A stretch of DNA of 40,651 nucleotides from Mariniblastus sp. (GCA_028823415.1 JAPKBL010000038.1:1-40651), one strand, 5' to 3'; shown: positions 9,402-19,342, numbered from the stretch's first letter. Numbers and translations are program-made. Notes: generated from the letters alone by a model not told the origin.

Positions 9402-10172
9402 GTGAAAAATACTGCTGTCGTTTTCCACCTCTGTTTTCTGTTTTTAACTGCTTCCGCTTGTTTTGGCCAGACATCTACGGAAATAGGAAGTTCCGAGATA
9501 ATTGTCGTTTCTGACCCAAGCCCTTGGAGCGGCTCTGTTGCCGCCGGACTCAATGGCAAGTCAGGTAACAGCCAGAGCGTTGATATGAACTTAGAAATGA
9601 ATTGGGTGCGCGAGACAGACATCAGAAAGACCGATTTGATCGCCAACTATTTTTATAGCACAAACCAATTGGCGACAGTCACCGATCGATTTTTCGGGCA
9701 GGCCCGAGAGGAACGCAAGATTCGCGAAGGACGGCTAAGTGTATTCGCTCAAACAGGTATTAATTGGGATCGGTTCAAGAATTATGACTACCGGATCTCT
9801 TTGCATTCAGGTTTTTCTTACGAAGTCATCAAAGAGGACGATCGGTTTTTCACGACCCGTTTAGGTGCGGGTGCATCTAAGGAAGTCGGGGCCGTCATTG
9901 ACGATTGGATTCCTGAACTTCAAATTGGTGCGGATTGGGAACGGAAGATTACCGATACGTTTAAAACGTATTGCACCGTGGATTATTACCCCAGCTTCAA
10001 CAATTTTGCAGAATACCGGGTCAATACGAACGCCGGACTAGAATTCCTGATTGATTGGGAAAAAGACATCAATTTCAGGATATTCGCATTCAATCGATAC
10101 GATAGTACGCCACCGGCGGGGAATGTAGCCAGCGACCTGGATTATGGATTCGCGTTAGCATTTGGTTTCTGA
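9402..10172 (+). CDS. DUF481 family outer-membrane protein
   Basis: The 256-residue protein begins with a signal peptide (hydrophobic VVFHLCFLFLTASACFG, cleavage near FGQ). The mature part is rich in alternating hydrophobic and polar residues and ends in aromatic Phe (ALAFGF), as outer-membrane beta barrels do. The arrangement WSGSVAAGLNGKSGNSQSVD, WVRETDIRKTDL, GRLSVFAQTGINWDRF and the later strands match the DUF481 (YdiY-like, salt-induced outer-membrane protein) family. The function is unknown. The start is GTG with GAGGA six bases upstream (9391-9395). It stands alone between the divergent udk and a convergent gene. Confidence 0.8.
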   Translation: MKNTAVVFHLCFLFLTASACFGQTSTEIGSSEIIVVSDPSPWSGSVAAGLNGKSGNSQSVDMNLEMNWVRETDIRKTDLIANYFYSTNQLATVTDRFFGQAREERKIREGRLSVFAQTGINWDRFKNYDYRISLHSGFSYEVIKEDDRFFTTRLGAGASKEVGAVIDDWIPELQIGADWERKITDTFKTYCTVDYYPSFNNFAEYRVNTNAGLEFLIDWEKDINFRIFAFNRYDSTPPAGNVASDLDYGFALAFGF

Positions 10173-10217
10173 CCTGTTTGCTCGGATCTCGGTAAGCGGC
10201 GGCACCGTAACCGTTCT

Positions 10218-11474
10218 CTAGTTCCGGAGCATTCCCTTGAGGCAATATAACTTGGAAATGCTGCGAACGATTAATCGATCTCCCGACACTGCCGGGGATG
10301 CCTTAAAGCCATCACCTAGTTGTGACTCTTCAATGACTTCATATGTATCGCTTGGCTGAAAGGCAAAAATTTGTCCCTTTTCGCTGAATGCAAAAATGTG
10401 TTCGCCGTCGTAGATTGGTGAGGCGGCAAATGTCCCACCAATTCGTTTTTGCCATAAAATTTCCCCGTCTTTGGCTCGTACACAGCTCGCAATTCCTTTG
10501 TCGTTGAACATAAATAGGTTTCCGTCTGCCAAAATCGGCGATGGGCGGCGGGTGACATTTTTACTAATTGTCCATCCAATATTTGTTTTAGTAATATCAC
10601 CGGTGCCTTGCGGTTTTACCGCGTCCATTCGGCCCATTCCGTTGGTCAGAATCACCAGTCCATCGTCCGTTAGAATAGGTCTAGCCGACGCATTCATGCC
10701 GTCATGATAAACGGTCCAAATCGGTTTCCCATTGCTCGGATCGTAGGCAACTGTCGCTTTGGCCGAGGGATAGATCAGGGTCGGTTTCCCATCAATTTCA
10801 AAAACGCTGGCTGTGCAATAGGCTTTTTTCCAATCTCCGTTTTCAGTGCCGTACTCGAGATTCCGATCAGTCTTCCATGCAGTCTCGCCCGTCTTTTTAT
10901 TGAACGCCACCACGTACTGCTCGTCAAATCCGTCATAGGCCACGATTAAATGATCGCCGTACAGGATCGGTGAAGAGCCCGGGCCTCGAAAATGATCGCA
11001 CTTCAAATCCTCACGACTCCAGATCGTCTCGCCAGTCGAAGTATCGAGGCAAGTCGTACCATAACTCCCAAAATGAAGATAAACTCGTCCCGACTCGATC
11101 GCTGGCGTACAACTTGCATAACTGTTTGTGGCGTGTCGAAACCGCGGGTTCTCGTTTTCGTAGATCAACTTGTCAAAGATGACTTTTCCCGTCTTTAAGT
11201 CTACGCAAATGCCGTACATTTTCTTTCCGTCTTCGGTCGCGGAGGTCAGCCATATCTGTTGGTCCCAAATTACCGGCGAAGACCAACCTCGACCATGTAT
11301 CGGTATTTCCCACGCAACATGAGCTGGGTCGCCTAGATCCGTTGGCAGCGCGATCGCAGGCGCGACACCATCTCCGGTAGGCCCTCGGAATTCAGGCCAG
11401 TTCTCTTGCCCGACAAGCGGAATCGCAAAAACAAATAAAAAGATAACCGTACTTAATTGTTTACCAAGCTGCAC
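10218..11474 (-). CDS. Exported PQQ-like beta-propeller protein
   Basis: The protein has a signal peptide (QLSTVIFLFVFAIPLVGQ) followed directly by NWPEFRGPTGDGVA, the typical start of planctomycete PQQ-like repeat proteins. Repeated blades contain WEIPIHGRGWSSPVIW, ICVDLKTGKVIFDK, LDTSTGETIWSR, FNKKTGETAWKT, YDPSNGKPIWTV and VRAKDGEILWQKR; the T/DG-x-x-x-W pattern marks each propeller blade. It resembles the BamB/PQQ-dehydrogenase fold, but I see no dehydrogenase catalytic part, so it is probably a periplasmic binding or structural protein. I prefer GTG 11474 over the upstream GTG 11507 because AAAGGA lies eight bases before it and the signal peptide then starts correctly; the product is 418 residues. 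Confidence 0.85.
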   Translation of the reverse strand: MQLGKQLSTVIFLFVFAIPLVGQENWPEFRGPTGDGVAPAIALPTDLGDPAHVAWEIPIHGRGWSSPVIWDQQIWLTSATEDGKKMYGICVDLKTGKVIFDKLIYENENPRFRHATNSYASCTPAIESGRVYLHFGSYGTTCLDTSTGETIWSREDLKCDHFRGPGSSPILYGDHLIVAYDGFDEQYVVAFNKKTGETAWKTDRNLEYGTENGDWKKAYCTASVFEIDGKPTLIYPSAKATVAYDPSNGKPIWTVYHDGMNASARPILTDDGLVILTNGMGRMDAVKPQGTGDITKTNIGWTISKNVTRRPSPILADGNLFMFNDKGIASCVRAKDGEILWQKRIGGTFAASPIYDGEHIFAFSEKGQIFAFQPSDTYEVIEESQLGDGFKASPAVSGDRLIVRSISKLYCLKGMLRN

Positions 11475-11738
11475 GTTTGAAGTCCTTTGCGATTTTCGCC
11501 AACACACCCGACCGAATAAAGGCAGTCGCCGAAACTGAATCTGCCTATCAAGCTAAAAACCGGATAAAAATGCTCTCGTAATGATAACTCATCTGCGATC
11601 ACTACGCACAGCATCAAGTCAAATTTGAAATATCTTCAATAGATCAAATCCAAGCGTGGATTCAACAAGAAAGTTCCGCCATGATCGATCAAGCATGTGG
11701 AAAATTGCGATCCGCTTTTTTGCTTGCGGTTGACGAGA

Positions 11739-13118
11739 TTAAAGCGCGAAGGTCAGTCCTAAAACGATAGTATTCTGCACGACGTCTCGATCGCTTATTG
11801 ATTTCAGTCCAATCAAAGGTGCGAACCCAGTGCTTCGCACATATTCAAAGCTGATGCGGGAGTTGCGGGACGGTTCAACCCGATAACCAAACACAAGCTG
11901 GCGGTTAAATTCGAATTGAGTTCCCGACGGACCTTGGATCCCCTCACTCCAAGACAGAGACCAACGAGCGGGCAATGCCATAAAGCAGGAATCGAATGCA
12001 GCTTCGGTGCTGTAAGCAATCACGTCATGCTTGGTTACCGGCCAAGCACTAACGGTGCGAACATATTCAACGCCCAGGTGCAAACGATTGAGTCGCATCC
12101 TAGCGTTTACATCCCAAGCTCCGTTCGGATCACCGAACATTGTCGGATCCAAATGTTCCGGTACGTCAGCATCATAGATGGTCCCATGAATGTACCCACC
12201 GCCCAGTTTCAACTCCCCATCCCTCATCGCAAAAGGCATCCTGAGGAGTAGATTAGCGGCAAAATTATTAACGTCGCCACTGGCTTTTGAATCGACAACG
12301 CGAATACCCCTGCCACCACTAATGCCGGCAAACGTTGCGCTTAAAATGCCATTGTCGAACCCGACTCCGGCACCCTCGCCCAACGCACCGAAGTAATGCC
12401 AAGGAATGGCTTGAGAAAACGGATTTAACGTTCCCATATCGCCGAATCCAATGTTCTTTTTACCAATGTACCCGTACCATGAGGATCTCGAAAAATCTCC
12501 GATCACCACATAGGCCTGGCGAACCTGGAAACTACCTTGCTTGGAATTGTCAAACGAGAAGACGTCGGAAAAGAGTGTTTCAAAATACCCATGAACTCTT
12601 GGCCCAAAGCTCGCGCTGGTTGCCAAGTTGGCCTGCAACATGCGAAAATCGGAGGCATAATTGCCCTCAAAATCGGTTGGGAAACGGCCTAAGTACGGGA
12701 ATTTATTGGCTTGATTAGTCTTCCCATAAATCGATGACGCACGAAATTGAGCGCCAAGTGTCATGTTCGTTTGTCCGTTGCTATTGAGCGCGTGCTCAAG
12801 CAGTAAAATCTCTTTGTTTGTTTGGCGATTTTGAAAATCAAGCATTTCACGCGAGTAATCGGGCGCTAGCTGAATGAAATTCCCGTCAATGATGTCAGAG
12901 AACTGGTTGCCCTCTTCGACGACAACCGTGCCTTCGATACCTTCCGGATATTCAATAACCAGCGTTGGATCAGCCGATTCGTAAATAATCTCTTCCTGTC
13001 CAACGAGCGATGTCGCATGTGCTGCGAGGGCAATCACTGCCATGTAAACAATAATGCTCTGCTTACTGGCGAATACAACGCCCGTTAGGCAATTCGAAGG
13101 ATGTCTAATTAAGAACAT
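11739..13118 (-). CDS. Porin-like outer-membrane beta-barrel protein
   Basis: A long signal peptide (ASKQSIIVYMAVIALAAHATSLVG) precedes an acidic linker and then a barrel-type sequence of amphipathic strands: NMTLGAQFRASSIYG, RVHGYFETLFSD, FQVRQAYVVIGD, WYGYIGKKNIGFGDMG, LKLGGGYIHG, HLGVEYVRTVSAW, RLVFGYRV-type strands and the end VLGLTFAL. The central segment with YIGKKNIGFG resembles the LbtU/phosphate-porin-like group of large barrels, but a specific substrate cannot be claimed. Start choice is uncertain: ATG 13154 is the longest, but ATG 13118 has AAGG about nine bases upstream and gives a more reasonable signal peptide. The gene appears monocistronic. Confidence 0.7.
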   Translation of the reverse strand: MFLIRHPSNCLTGVVFASKQSIIVYMAVIALAAHATSLVGQEEIIYESADPTLVIEYPEGIEGTVVVEEGNQFSDIIDGNFIQLAPDYSREMLDFQNRQTNKEILLLEHALNSNGQTNMTLGAQFRASSIYGKTNQANKFPYLGRFPTDFEGNYASDFRMLQANLATSASFGPRVHGYFETLFSDVFSFDNSKQGSFQVRQAYVVIGDFSRSSWYGYIGKKNIGFGDMGTLNPFSQAIPWHYFGALGEGAGVGFDNGILSATFAGISGGRGIRVVDSKASGDVNNFAANLLLRMPFAMRDGELKLGGGYIHGTIYDADVPEHLDPTMFGDPNGAWDVNARMRLNRLHLGVEYVRTVSAWPVTKHDVIAYSTEAAFDSCFMALPARWSLSWSEGIQGPSGTQFEFNRQLVFGYRVEPSRNSRISFEYVRSTGFAPLIGLKSISDRDVVQNTIVLGLTFAL

Positions 13119-13238
13119 TAAGAGTAACCTTGAAGAATTCAGGGAAACGACCATCAACGAATCTTTAATTAGTTATTGTTTTTGCTAAAGTCAACGTTGA
13201 ACCTTAAAAAAACACGATGCAGGCATCGTTGCTAGCTG

Positions 13239-14339
13239 TTATTTGCTCCCCATTTTCAAAACCTCTCGACAGTATTTCAAGCTTTTGAGGAGTTGCTGCA
13301 TTTGAAATTCCGGCTCATTGGCTCCCCCCGCCGCTACTGCTTTGCCTCTTTTGGCGAGCCGAAGAAACGCCTCATAATCTACTGCTCTAGCGTCGGGGTA
13401 TGCGCTCCAGAATTCGTCGCTTTTAAAATCAAAAGGTTTATTGAAACCGGAAATAATTTCTAGTTGAAATGGGATGCCCGGGCAAAGACTCGCAAAAAGG
13501 TCTGAATACTGAGCCCAATCAACCAGGCCATCGCCGACGGCATTCCACGCAACTCGCGCGCCTGTGTCGGTCAACCAAACGGTTGAATCACGCATTCCGG
13601 AACTTACTGCATGCGGCCCAAGAATTTTGAGATTCCCTATCGGGTCTTCGAGAGCCCAAGTCGCATTGCCGCTATCAATCGTCGCACCGACAAACTCAGG
13701 TCCGGCGGCTTCGATTAATCCTACCAATTCACGAGCTTGCATATCGCCTGCATGGTTTTCGACCGCAATTTTTACATTGGCGTCGATTGCCGCCGATTTT
13801 ACCTTCTTAAGCTCCGCCACTGTCCGGTCAATGTGTTTCTGAATCCCGCCATCGGTTCTTCGATCTTTTTCTCCGCCCAGATAACACCGAAAAACCGGCG
13901 ATCCAATCTCCGATGCGATCCTGATGCCCAGTCGGAGATGCTCTTCAGCCGATCCCCATGTTTCATTAAATCGCGCCGCCGATGGGCAAATGCTACCCGT
14001 GCCAGCATGGATCACAATTCCTAAATCTGAGGACTTGGTGGCCAAGTCGCGAAGGTAACTTTTGTCATGGTTTTCGTAAACATCGAGATCAGAAAGCAAT
14101 AGTGAATCGACATTTTGCTTACCGGCAAAATCTAATAATTTCCCGGCCTTCCACTTCAACGCTCTGAGCGAAAAATTATCAAACCCCAGAGGAATTTCCC
14201 GTTTGGATTCAGTCTGCAATTTCTCGGAATTAGCCCAGGCCGATTCAATATTTGAAAGCGAGCAAATTGCTGCACCGCTTGCGGCGATAAATTGACGCCG
14301 AGGCATTGCCGTCGAACTAGGGTTAGCGTTGTTTGTCAT
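13239..14339 (-). CDS. Tat-exported sugar phosphate isomerase/epimerase-like TIM-barrel protein
   Basis: The protein begins with a twin-arginine type leader (MPRRQFIAASGAAICSL). The rest is a xylose-isomerase-like / AP-endonuclease-2 TIM barrel: start strand IPLGFDNFSLRAL, VDSLLLSDLD, IVIHAGTGSICP, SPVFRCYLGG, VKIAVENHAGD with the metal-binding Glu, FVGATIDSGNA, and FQLEIISGF near the end. These match the divalent-metal, sugar-acting family, but planctomycetes have many paralogues and the substrate is unknown. I prefer ATG 14339 over ATG 14354 because GGAG lies nine bases upstream of it. It lies 80 bases downstream of ppa on the same strand and may be cotranscribed. Confidence 0.82.
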   Translation of the reverse strand: MTNNANPSSTAMPRRQFIAASGAAICSLSNIESAWANSEKLQTESKREIPLGFDNFSLRALKWKAGKLLDFAGKQNVDSLLLSDLDVYENHDKSYLRDLATKSSDLGIVIHAGTGSICPSAARFNETWGSAEEHLRLGIRIASEIGSPVFRCYLGGEKDRRTDGGIQKHIDRTVAELKKVKSAAIDANVKIAVENHAGDMQARELVGLIEAAGPEFVGATIDSGNATWALEDPIGNLKILGPHAVSSGMRDSTVWLTDTGARVAWNAVGDGLVDWAQYSDLFASLCPGIPFQLEIISGFNKPFDFKSDEFWSAYPDARAVDYEAFLRLAKRGKAVAAGGANEPEFQMQQLLKSLKYCREVLKMGSK

Positions 14340-14419
14340 CGCACTTTTCTCCATTTTCTAATACAAACTAATTAAAAGCGATAGAAAATCTCACTCTGTA
14401 CGTTCCAAAAATTGTCCGA

Positions 14420-14962
14420 TTAGCCTGTCTTGTTGGTCGCTTTGTCTCGCTCAATTGCTTCAAGGATCATCTTTTTGGCGACATCCACTTGTTCCACACT
14501 GCTGATTTCCACCCATTTATCCGGCTCAAGATCCTTGTAGTGTTGGAAGAAATGTTCGATTTGCTGGATCGTAATTTCAGGTAAGTCAGAATAGCTCCTA
14601 ATGTTTTCATAGCGCCGCGTTAGTTTGCTGGTCGGTACAGCAATAATTTTTTCATCTGGGCCGGCGTCATCTTTCATTACGAGAACGCCAACCGGCCGAC
14701 AGTTCATCACGGCGCCTGGGACAATCGCTCTGGTGTTGCATACGAGAACATCGATTGGATCTCCATCGAGCGAAAGCGTGTGAGGTACAAACCCATAATT
14801 GCCAGGATAGACCATCGGTGTATAAAGAAATCGGTCAACAAACATCGTCCCCGAAGCCTTATCGAGTTCGTATTTGATAGGCTGGCCACCGACGGGAACC
14901 TCGACAATGACGTTAATATCCTCTGGCGGATTGGTGCCAATTGGGATGCAGTCAATTCGCAT
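14420..14962 (-). CDS. ppa: Inorganic pyrophosphatase (family I)
   Basis: This cytoplasmic enzyme hydrolyses pyrophosphate to two phosphates and so drives biosynthetic reactions. The family signature DGDPIDV is at residues 66-72 with the metal-binding Asp66, Asp68 and Asp71. Other conserved parts are [16 protein letters not shown] with the substrate-binding Lys and Glu, YPGNYGFVP, and the C-terminal [10 protein letters not shown]. At 180 residues it is a typical soluble bacterial form. The ATG has no clear Shine-Dalgarno sequence. The next gene on the strand is the TIM-barrel protein. Confidence 0.95.
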   Translation of the reverse strand: MRIDCIPIGTNPPEDINVIVEVPVGGQPIKYELDKASGTMFVDRFLYTPMVYPGNYGFVPHTLSLDGDPIDVLVCNTRAIVPGAVMNCRPVGVLVMKDDAGPDEKIIAVPTSKLTRRYENIRSYSDLPEITIQQIEHFFQHYKDLEPDKWVEISSVEQVDVAKKMILEAIERDKATNKTG

Positions 14963-15083
14963 TAATAAAGGTCCAATTCAATAATGATGGCAAAGTTGAG
15001 AAGTTGTTATTTGGAAAACCGCCTTCACGAACATGACTTTCAATTCTAATCACTGGCCATGGTGACACCAGAGGTAGTACTTT

Positions 15084-15128
15084 CATGCGCGTCTCGCGCA
15101 TGAAAAAAGGACGGCTGTCCGGCCGTCC
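15084..15128 (-). terminator. Rho-independent terminator with a second hairpin
   Basis: Read on the minus strand, a 7-bp stem (GGACGGC with GCCGTCC, 15109-15128) is followed by six T (15103-15108), then by a second perfect hairpin (CATGCGCG, loop, CGCGCATG, 15084-15102). The first is a standard terminator for the small gene at 15157-15618, 29 bases after its stop. The second may strengthen termination or face the other way. Confidence 0.88.
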
Positions 15129-15156
15129 TCAATACATTCGGTAATTTAAGAAGAAG

Positions 15157-15618
15157 TTATTTCGCGACTTCTTCCTTATCCTTCAAGATGATCGCGGTAA
15201 GTCCATCAGCGAGCTTTTTCACAGCTTCTTGAACAGTCTCTTCGCCGAGCCGCAAGACTTTAACCGTCTCCCATCCCTTCCCTTCTTTACCGGTAAGTGT
15301 CGCTCGAAATTCTTCATAAATTTCGCCAACTTGCACGTGCTCTTCTTCGTTTAGCCCAGAAATTTTGGGTTTCATTCGCCAATTAAGCTGGCATTGCCCT
15401 TTGTAAACTTGAATCACGCTGCAGTGGTTTCCTGCAGATGCATAAAAGGTCGCGTAATCAGATTTGCCGCGTGTCACGCTTGTGTAGGTGCAGGTTAAGT
15501 CCGTGTTTTCGACGATAAACTGCTCTAGCTCAACGTAGGCGTTGTAGGCCCTTGCGCTTGGACACAGTCTTTCTGTTTCACGATCCCACTGTTCCCGTGT
15601 AATTTCTGTCGCAGCCAT
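15157..15618 (-). CDS. Small soluble protein of unknown function
   Basis: This 153-residue protein has no signal peptide or membrane segment and I do not recognise a family. It is mixed alpha/beta and acidic near the end. The N-terminal part has helix REQWDRETERLC, then VELEQFIVEN, and a beta-rich middle (CTYTSVTRGKSDYATFYAS, CSVIQVYKGQCQLNW) with four cysteines in the first half. The C-terminal part is a long charged helix (ETVQEAVKKLADGLTAIIL). The ATG is preceded by AAGGTG at good spacing and the gene ends in a strong terminator, so it is very likely real and expressed alone. A ligand-binding role is possible but is inference only. Confidence 0.7.
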   Translation of the reverse strand: MAATEITREQWDRETERLCPSARAYNAYVELEQFIVENTDLTCTYTSVTRGKSDYATFYASAGNHCSVIQVYKGQCQLNWRMKPKISGLNEEEHVQVGEIYEEFRATLTGKEGKGWETVKVLRLGEETVQEAVKKLADGLTAIILKDKEEVAK

Positions 15619-15921
15619 CGGACACCTTATTTAACTCAAATCGTAATAAATCACTGATCCCATCATAACGGATATTTGCTAACAGTTCACTATTGATTCG
15701 CAAAAACACCGTTACTTTCGGTTTGAATCGTCTAAAAAGACTGCTCCTTCGCCTAAATTCGACATTGTAAATGGAAAATCACGGTTAATCCGTCGGTGGA
15801 TCTTGAGTTGAACCATATATTGCGAGTAACTATTTCTAAGCCTACAAAATGCCTTTGGCTTAGATAAAATATAACGAACCAATAATCAACAAATGGCTGG
15901 ACCCAAAGCGAAGACGAGCCT
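15619..15921. other. Divergent intergenic region (303 bp)
   Basis: The gap lies between two divergent genes and must hold their promoters, but no convincing sigma-70 pair is seen. It is AT-rich. A weak inverted repeat TAAGCC ... GGCTTA lies at about 15838-15863, before the plus-strand gene. No ORF or RNA gene was recognised. Confidence 0.3.
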
Positions 15922-16596
15922 ATGAATTTACGAGCACAACCTGAGCGAATTTTCCTACTAAAATATTTATTGATCGGTCTGATCTGCTGCGCTTTTGCTG
16001 TCTACTCAGCTTACGATGGATTTCTTGCCTACCCTGCTGAAATTCCACGTGCAGCAGCGTGGGAAAAACTCCAGTTGGAAAATGAAGCGGACCCTTCACT
16101 GGATCGGACGGATATGATTGCACAGTGGAAGACGATGGCAAAGGAGAATTCCTGGAGTGCGAAACAAATACGAAAAGATGACACGGTCGCCGCTATCCAA
16201 AACAAAATTTATTGGCAATACGTTTTTATAGGACTCGGATTAACGATCGGTCTCCCTTGTGTTTGTTGGTACTTAGGCAACCGAAATTCGTGGATTGAGT
16301 CCACCGAAGATGGGTTGCGTTCGAGCAGTGGCACCGAACTTACTCTCGATCAAATCTACAAATTTGATAAAAAGAAATGGGAGAAGAAAGGAATCGGCGT
16401 CATCCATTTTAAAGGGAATCTCGGTGGTACTGAGGGAACCTTTATCATCGACGATCTAAAGTACGACCGTAAAATTACAGATGAAATTGTACGTTGGGTC
16501 GAGTCCAAAATACCTGAAGAAATGATTGTTAACGGACAATCAGAGGTGTCTAAATCGGAAACTCCAAATTCGAAAGGCGATTCCGCCGATAGCTGA
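15922..16596 (+). CDS. Two-helix membrane protein with a C-terminal PH-like domain
   Basis: The 224-residue protein has a first membrane helix at about 15-33 (LKYLLIGLICCAFAVYSAY), an extracytoplasmic stretch with a charged helix (about 45-90), and a second membrane helix at about 100-118 (YVFIGLGLTIGLPCVCWYL). The C-terminal part (WIESTEDGLRSSSGTELT, IYKFDKKKWEKKGIGVIHF, FIIDDLKYDRKIT) reads as a small beta-sheet domain of the bacterial PH-like type that I associate with planctomycetes. The function is unknown. The ATG lacks a Shine-Dalgarno sequence. The stop is TGA. It is 141 bases before the large cytochrome gene on the same strand. Confidence 0.65.
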   Translation: MNLRAQPERIFLLKYLLIGLICCAFAVYSAYDGFLAYPAEIPRAAAWEKLQLENEADPSLDRTDMIAQWKTMAKENSWSAKQIRKDDTVAAIQNKIYWQYVFIGLGLTIGLPCVCWYLGNRNSWIESTEDGLRSSSGTELTLDQIYKFDKKKWEKKGIGVIHFKGNLGGTEGTFIIDDLKYDRKITDEIVRWVESKIPEEMIVNGQSEVSKSETPNSKGDSADS

Positions 16597-16737
16597 AGTA
16601 TTCGGGCTTACGTTAGACTCTGTTTTTGTTTTTAACACTAAAATAAGAGGCTCGATTAAAATTCCTAGCCCGAGCGTTGAATGGTTCCTTGCGTTACATT
16701 ATCTAGTTAGGCAAAACAGTCTATCTTCTGCAATTCT

Positions 16738-19305
16738 ATGAAATTTCAAATTCAAAACAAATCAATTGTATTTTCCAATGCGGGAAAACGAGTTTGCGGC
16801 TACTTATTAAGCCAACCCCTAATATTCCTGATGACGGTTTTCTCTGTTTCGTTACTTCCGTGGGTAGCCTGTGGCCAAACGGCTCCTCCAGGGGTTTCTT
16901 TTATACGCGATGTTCGCCCAATACTCTCGGATAAGTGTTTCCAATGCCACGGGCCTGACGCGGAAACTAGGGAGGCTGATCTTCGCTTCGATCAAGAAGA
17001 ATCGGCGCTGCAAGTGATTGATAGGGATGCTCCTCGGAATAGCGAAATCCTTGAGCGTATTCTGCACCTTGATGCCGACGCGTTGATGCCTCCTCCTGAA
17101 ACTAATAAACCACTTACCGCAGTTGAAATTCAGACGATTACCCAATGGTTGCAACAGGGCGCTGACTGGTCCGAGTTTTGGGCCTATGTAAAACCCCAGC
17201 CGCAGCCGGCGCGAAAGCGCACCGGCGGTGGCAACTGGATTGATGAACTCGTGGCCGTCAATCTAAAGAAAAGCGGTTTATCCGCGTCCAAACCTGCTGA
17301 AAAGACGACACTCCTGAGACGGGTCTATTTTGATTTAGTTGGCCTTCCGCCGACGCCGGTCCAAATGGAAGCATTTTTAAGTGATTTACGGCCGGACGCT
17401 TTTGAACGGGTCGTTGATGAACTACTGGCATCGCCCCATTTTGGCGAACGCATGGCAATTTATTGGCTCGATCTTGTGCGGTATGCGGACACCGTCGGCT
17501 ATCACGGCGATCAACCTCATAATATATCTCCCTATCGGGACTGGGTTATCAACGCGTTCAATTTGAACCTGCCTTTCGATCAATTCACGAAAGAACAAAT
17601 TGCAGGAGATTTAATTGAAAACCCCAAAGAATCTCAACTCATTGCCTCTGGCTACAATCGTTTACTTCAGACCACCCATGAAGGTGGTTTACAGCCGCGA
17701 GAGTATTCCGCTATTTATGCTGCCGATCGTGTACGTAACGTTTCGTTGGTCTGGATGGGGGCGACTGTAGGTTGCGCACAGTGCCATGACCACAAGTACG
17801 ATCCCTACACCATCCGCGATTTTTATTCGCTCTCAGCCTTTTTCGCAGACATCGATGATGAAGCACATTTCAAAGTAGGCACGAATTCATTGCCCACCAA
17901 ACGGCCTCCGGAGATATTGGTTCTCGCGGCTGATGATCGAGCCGCTTTAGATTTATTGATTCCAAAATTAGACAAGGTGAATGCGAAACTGAAATCGATC
18001 GAAAAGGCTCTCCAAGAACAAAGGATGCTTAGTGAGCTCAAAGAAAAAGACGTCGACTCAAAAGATGATCTTCCACCGCAACCCGCACTAGATTCTGACT
18101 CGGTTCTATTGAGTAAGATCGAGAAGCTGGACGAGCAAATGAAAGCCGTGCAATCGGAGCAGGTGCGTCTCGCTAAATCTAAGTTAAAAATTGAAGCTCG
18201 CGGTCGTCTGACGATGATTTCTAAATCACTGAAAACCCCACGAGTTAGTCGGGTGCTTGCCCGCGGTGACTGGATGGACGACACGGGGGATATCGTCATC
18301 CCTGGCATCCCGAATTTCCTCGGTACGCTAGAGACCGAGAACCCGCCCACTCGAATGGACTTGGCAAATTGGCTTACCAATGCAAAAAAAGGTAATGGCG
18401 GGCTTACTGCCAGAGTTTTTGCCAATCGATTTTGGTATCTCTTGATGGGTAGCGGCGTCTCGAGGTCTCTCGCCGATTTTGGCGGCCAAGGTTCACCGCC
18501 ATCTAACCCAGATCTGCTTGATGGCCTCTCACTCGAATTCATCGAAACCGGCTGGGATGTAAAGCAACTAATCCGGTTAATTGTGACCAGTAAAACTTAC
18601 CAACAGTCGTCGATCCCATCCCGTTTAGCCACTGAAATTGACCCGTACAATCAATTCTTCTCACATCAATCCCGCTACAGGCTACCGGCAGAACTTATCC
18701 GGGATAACGCCTTGGCTGTGGGTGGATTATTAGATTTGACATCGGTGGGGGGTAACAGTATTAAGCCAGTTCAGCCCGCCAAATATTATCAGCACCTCAA
18801 TTTTCCCCAACGTAAGTATCAACCCTCCGCCAATGGTGAGCAATGGAGAAGAAGCGTTTATATTCACTGGCAACGAATGTTCCTTCACCCCACTTTAAAA
18901 GCATTTGACGCACCCTCGAGGGAGGAATGCACTGCCCAACGCCCAAGTTCCAACACGCCCTCGGCTGCCTTGGTCCTAATGAACGATCCAATTTTCATCG
19001 AAGCTGCACGGATGCTCGCCATTCGCGCAATGTCCTCTTCCCAAAATACCGAATTTAAATCACGCCTCGAACAACTTTATCAATTGGCACTTTCTCGTTC
19101 GCCAGATTCAAATGAAGTGGATTTGCTTTCCTCGCTCTATCAATCGAATTTGAAAAGTTTTACAGATGCGCCGGATACTGTGGCGGAATTTTTATCAATT
19201 GGTCAAGCAACAACTTCGACGACTCTTGATGCAACGATGGTCGCTACCTGGACTTCAATAGCTCGAGCTGTGCTCAACACTAACGAATTTATTACTAGAA
19301 ATTGA
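16738..19305 (+). CDS. Exported c-type cytochrome with DUF1549 and DUF1553
   Basis: This 855-residue protein is the planctomycete PSCyt1-DUF1549-DUF1553 type. A signal peptide ends near VACGQ. The haem site CFQCH is at residues 67-71 in the PSCyt1 domain (about 52-150). The DUF1549 domain (about 165-375) contains RRVYFDLVGLPPTP, the second CXXCH (Cys346-AQ-Cys349-His350, GCAQCHDHKYDPYT) and DFYSLSAFFADI. A charged coiled-coil region follows (about 395-485), then the DUF1553 domain (about 495-800) with RVLARGDW, RVFANRFWYLLMGSG and LPAELIRDNALAVGGLLD. It is probably periplasmic. Its gene partner is the DUF1501 gene 37 bases downstream; the two are found together very often in this phylum. The precise function is unknown. 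Confidence 0.93.
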   Translation: MKFQIQNKSIVFSNAGKRVCGYLLSQPLIFLMTVFSVSLLPWVACGQTAPPGVSFIRDVRPILSDKCFQCHGPDAETREADLRFDQEESALQVIDRDAPRNSEILERILHLDADALMPPPETNKPLTAVEIQTITQWLQQGADWSEFWAYVKPQPQPARKRTGGGNWIDELVAVNLKKSGLSASKPAEKTTLLRRVYFDLVGLPPTPVQMEAFLSDLRPDAFERVVDELLASPHFGERMAIYWLDLVRYADTVGYHGDQPHNISPYRDWVINAFNLNLPFDQFTKEQIAGDLIENPKESQLIASGYNRLLQTTHEGGLQPREYSAIYAADRVRNVSLVWMGATVGCAQCHDHKYDPYTIRDFYSLSAFFADIDDEAHFKVGTNSLPTKRPPEILVLAADDRAALDLLIPKLDKVNAKLKSIEKALQEQRMLSELKEKDVDSKDDLPPQPALDSDSVLLSKIEKLDEQMKAVQSEQVRLAKSKLKIEARGRLTMISKSLKTPRVSRVLARGDWMDDTGDIVIPGIPNFLGTLETENPPTRMDLANWLTNAKKGNGGLTARVFANRFWYLLMGSGVSRSLADFGGQGSPPSNPDLLDGLSLEFIETGWDVKQLIRLIVTSKTYQQSSIPSRLATEIDPYNQFFSHQSRYRLPAELIRDNALAVGGLLDLTSVGGNSIKPVQPAKYYQHLNFPQRKYQPSANGEQWRRSVYIHWQRMFLHPTLKAFDAPSREECTAQRPSSNTPSAALVLMNDPIFIEAARMLAIRAMSSSQNTEFKSRLEQLYQLALSRSPDSNEVDLLSSLYQSNLKSFTDAPDTVAEFLSIGQATTSTTLDATMVATWTSIARAVLNTNEFITRN

Positions 19306-19342
19306 CCCCCGCTTTTGTCAATTAACTTCATCTGGAATATCG

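Noticed and set aside
11640..11738. GC/T-rich repeat after the porin gene as a terminator
   Set aside because: CCGC/GCGG pairing is only 4 bp with a long loop and has no T tract on the correct side.
17823..18542. 239-codon open frame antisense to the DUF1549/DUF1553 gene
   Set aside because: Very Ser-rich, low-complexity product with no signal or family; it mirrors the coding bias of the charged coiled coil on the opposite strand.
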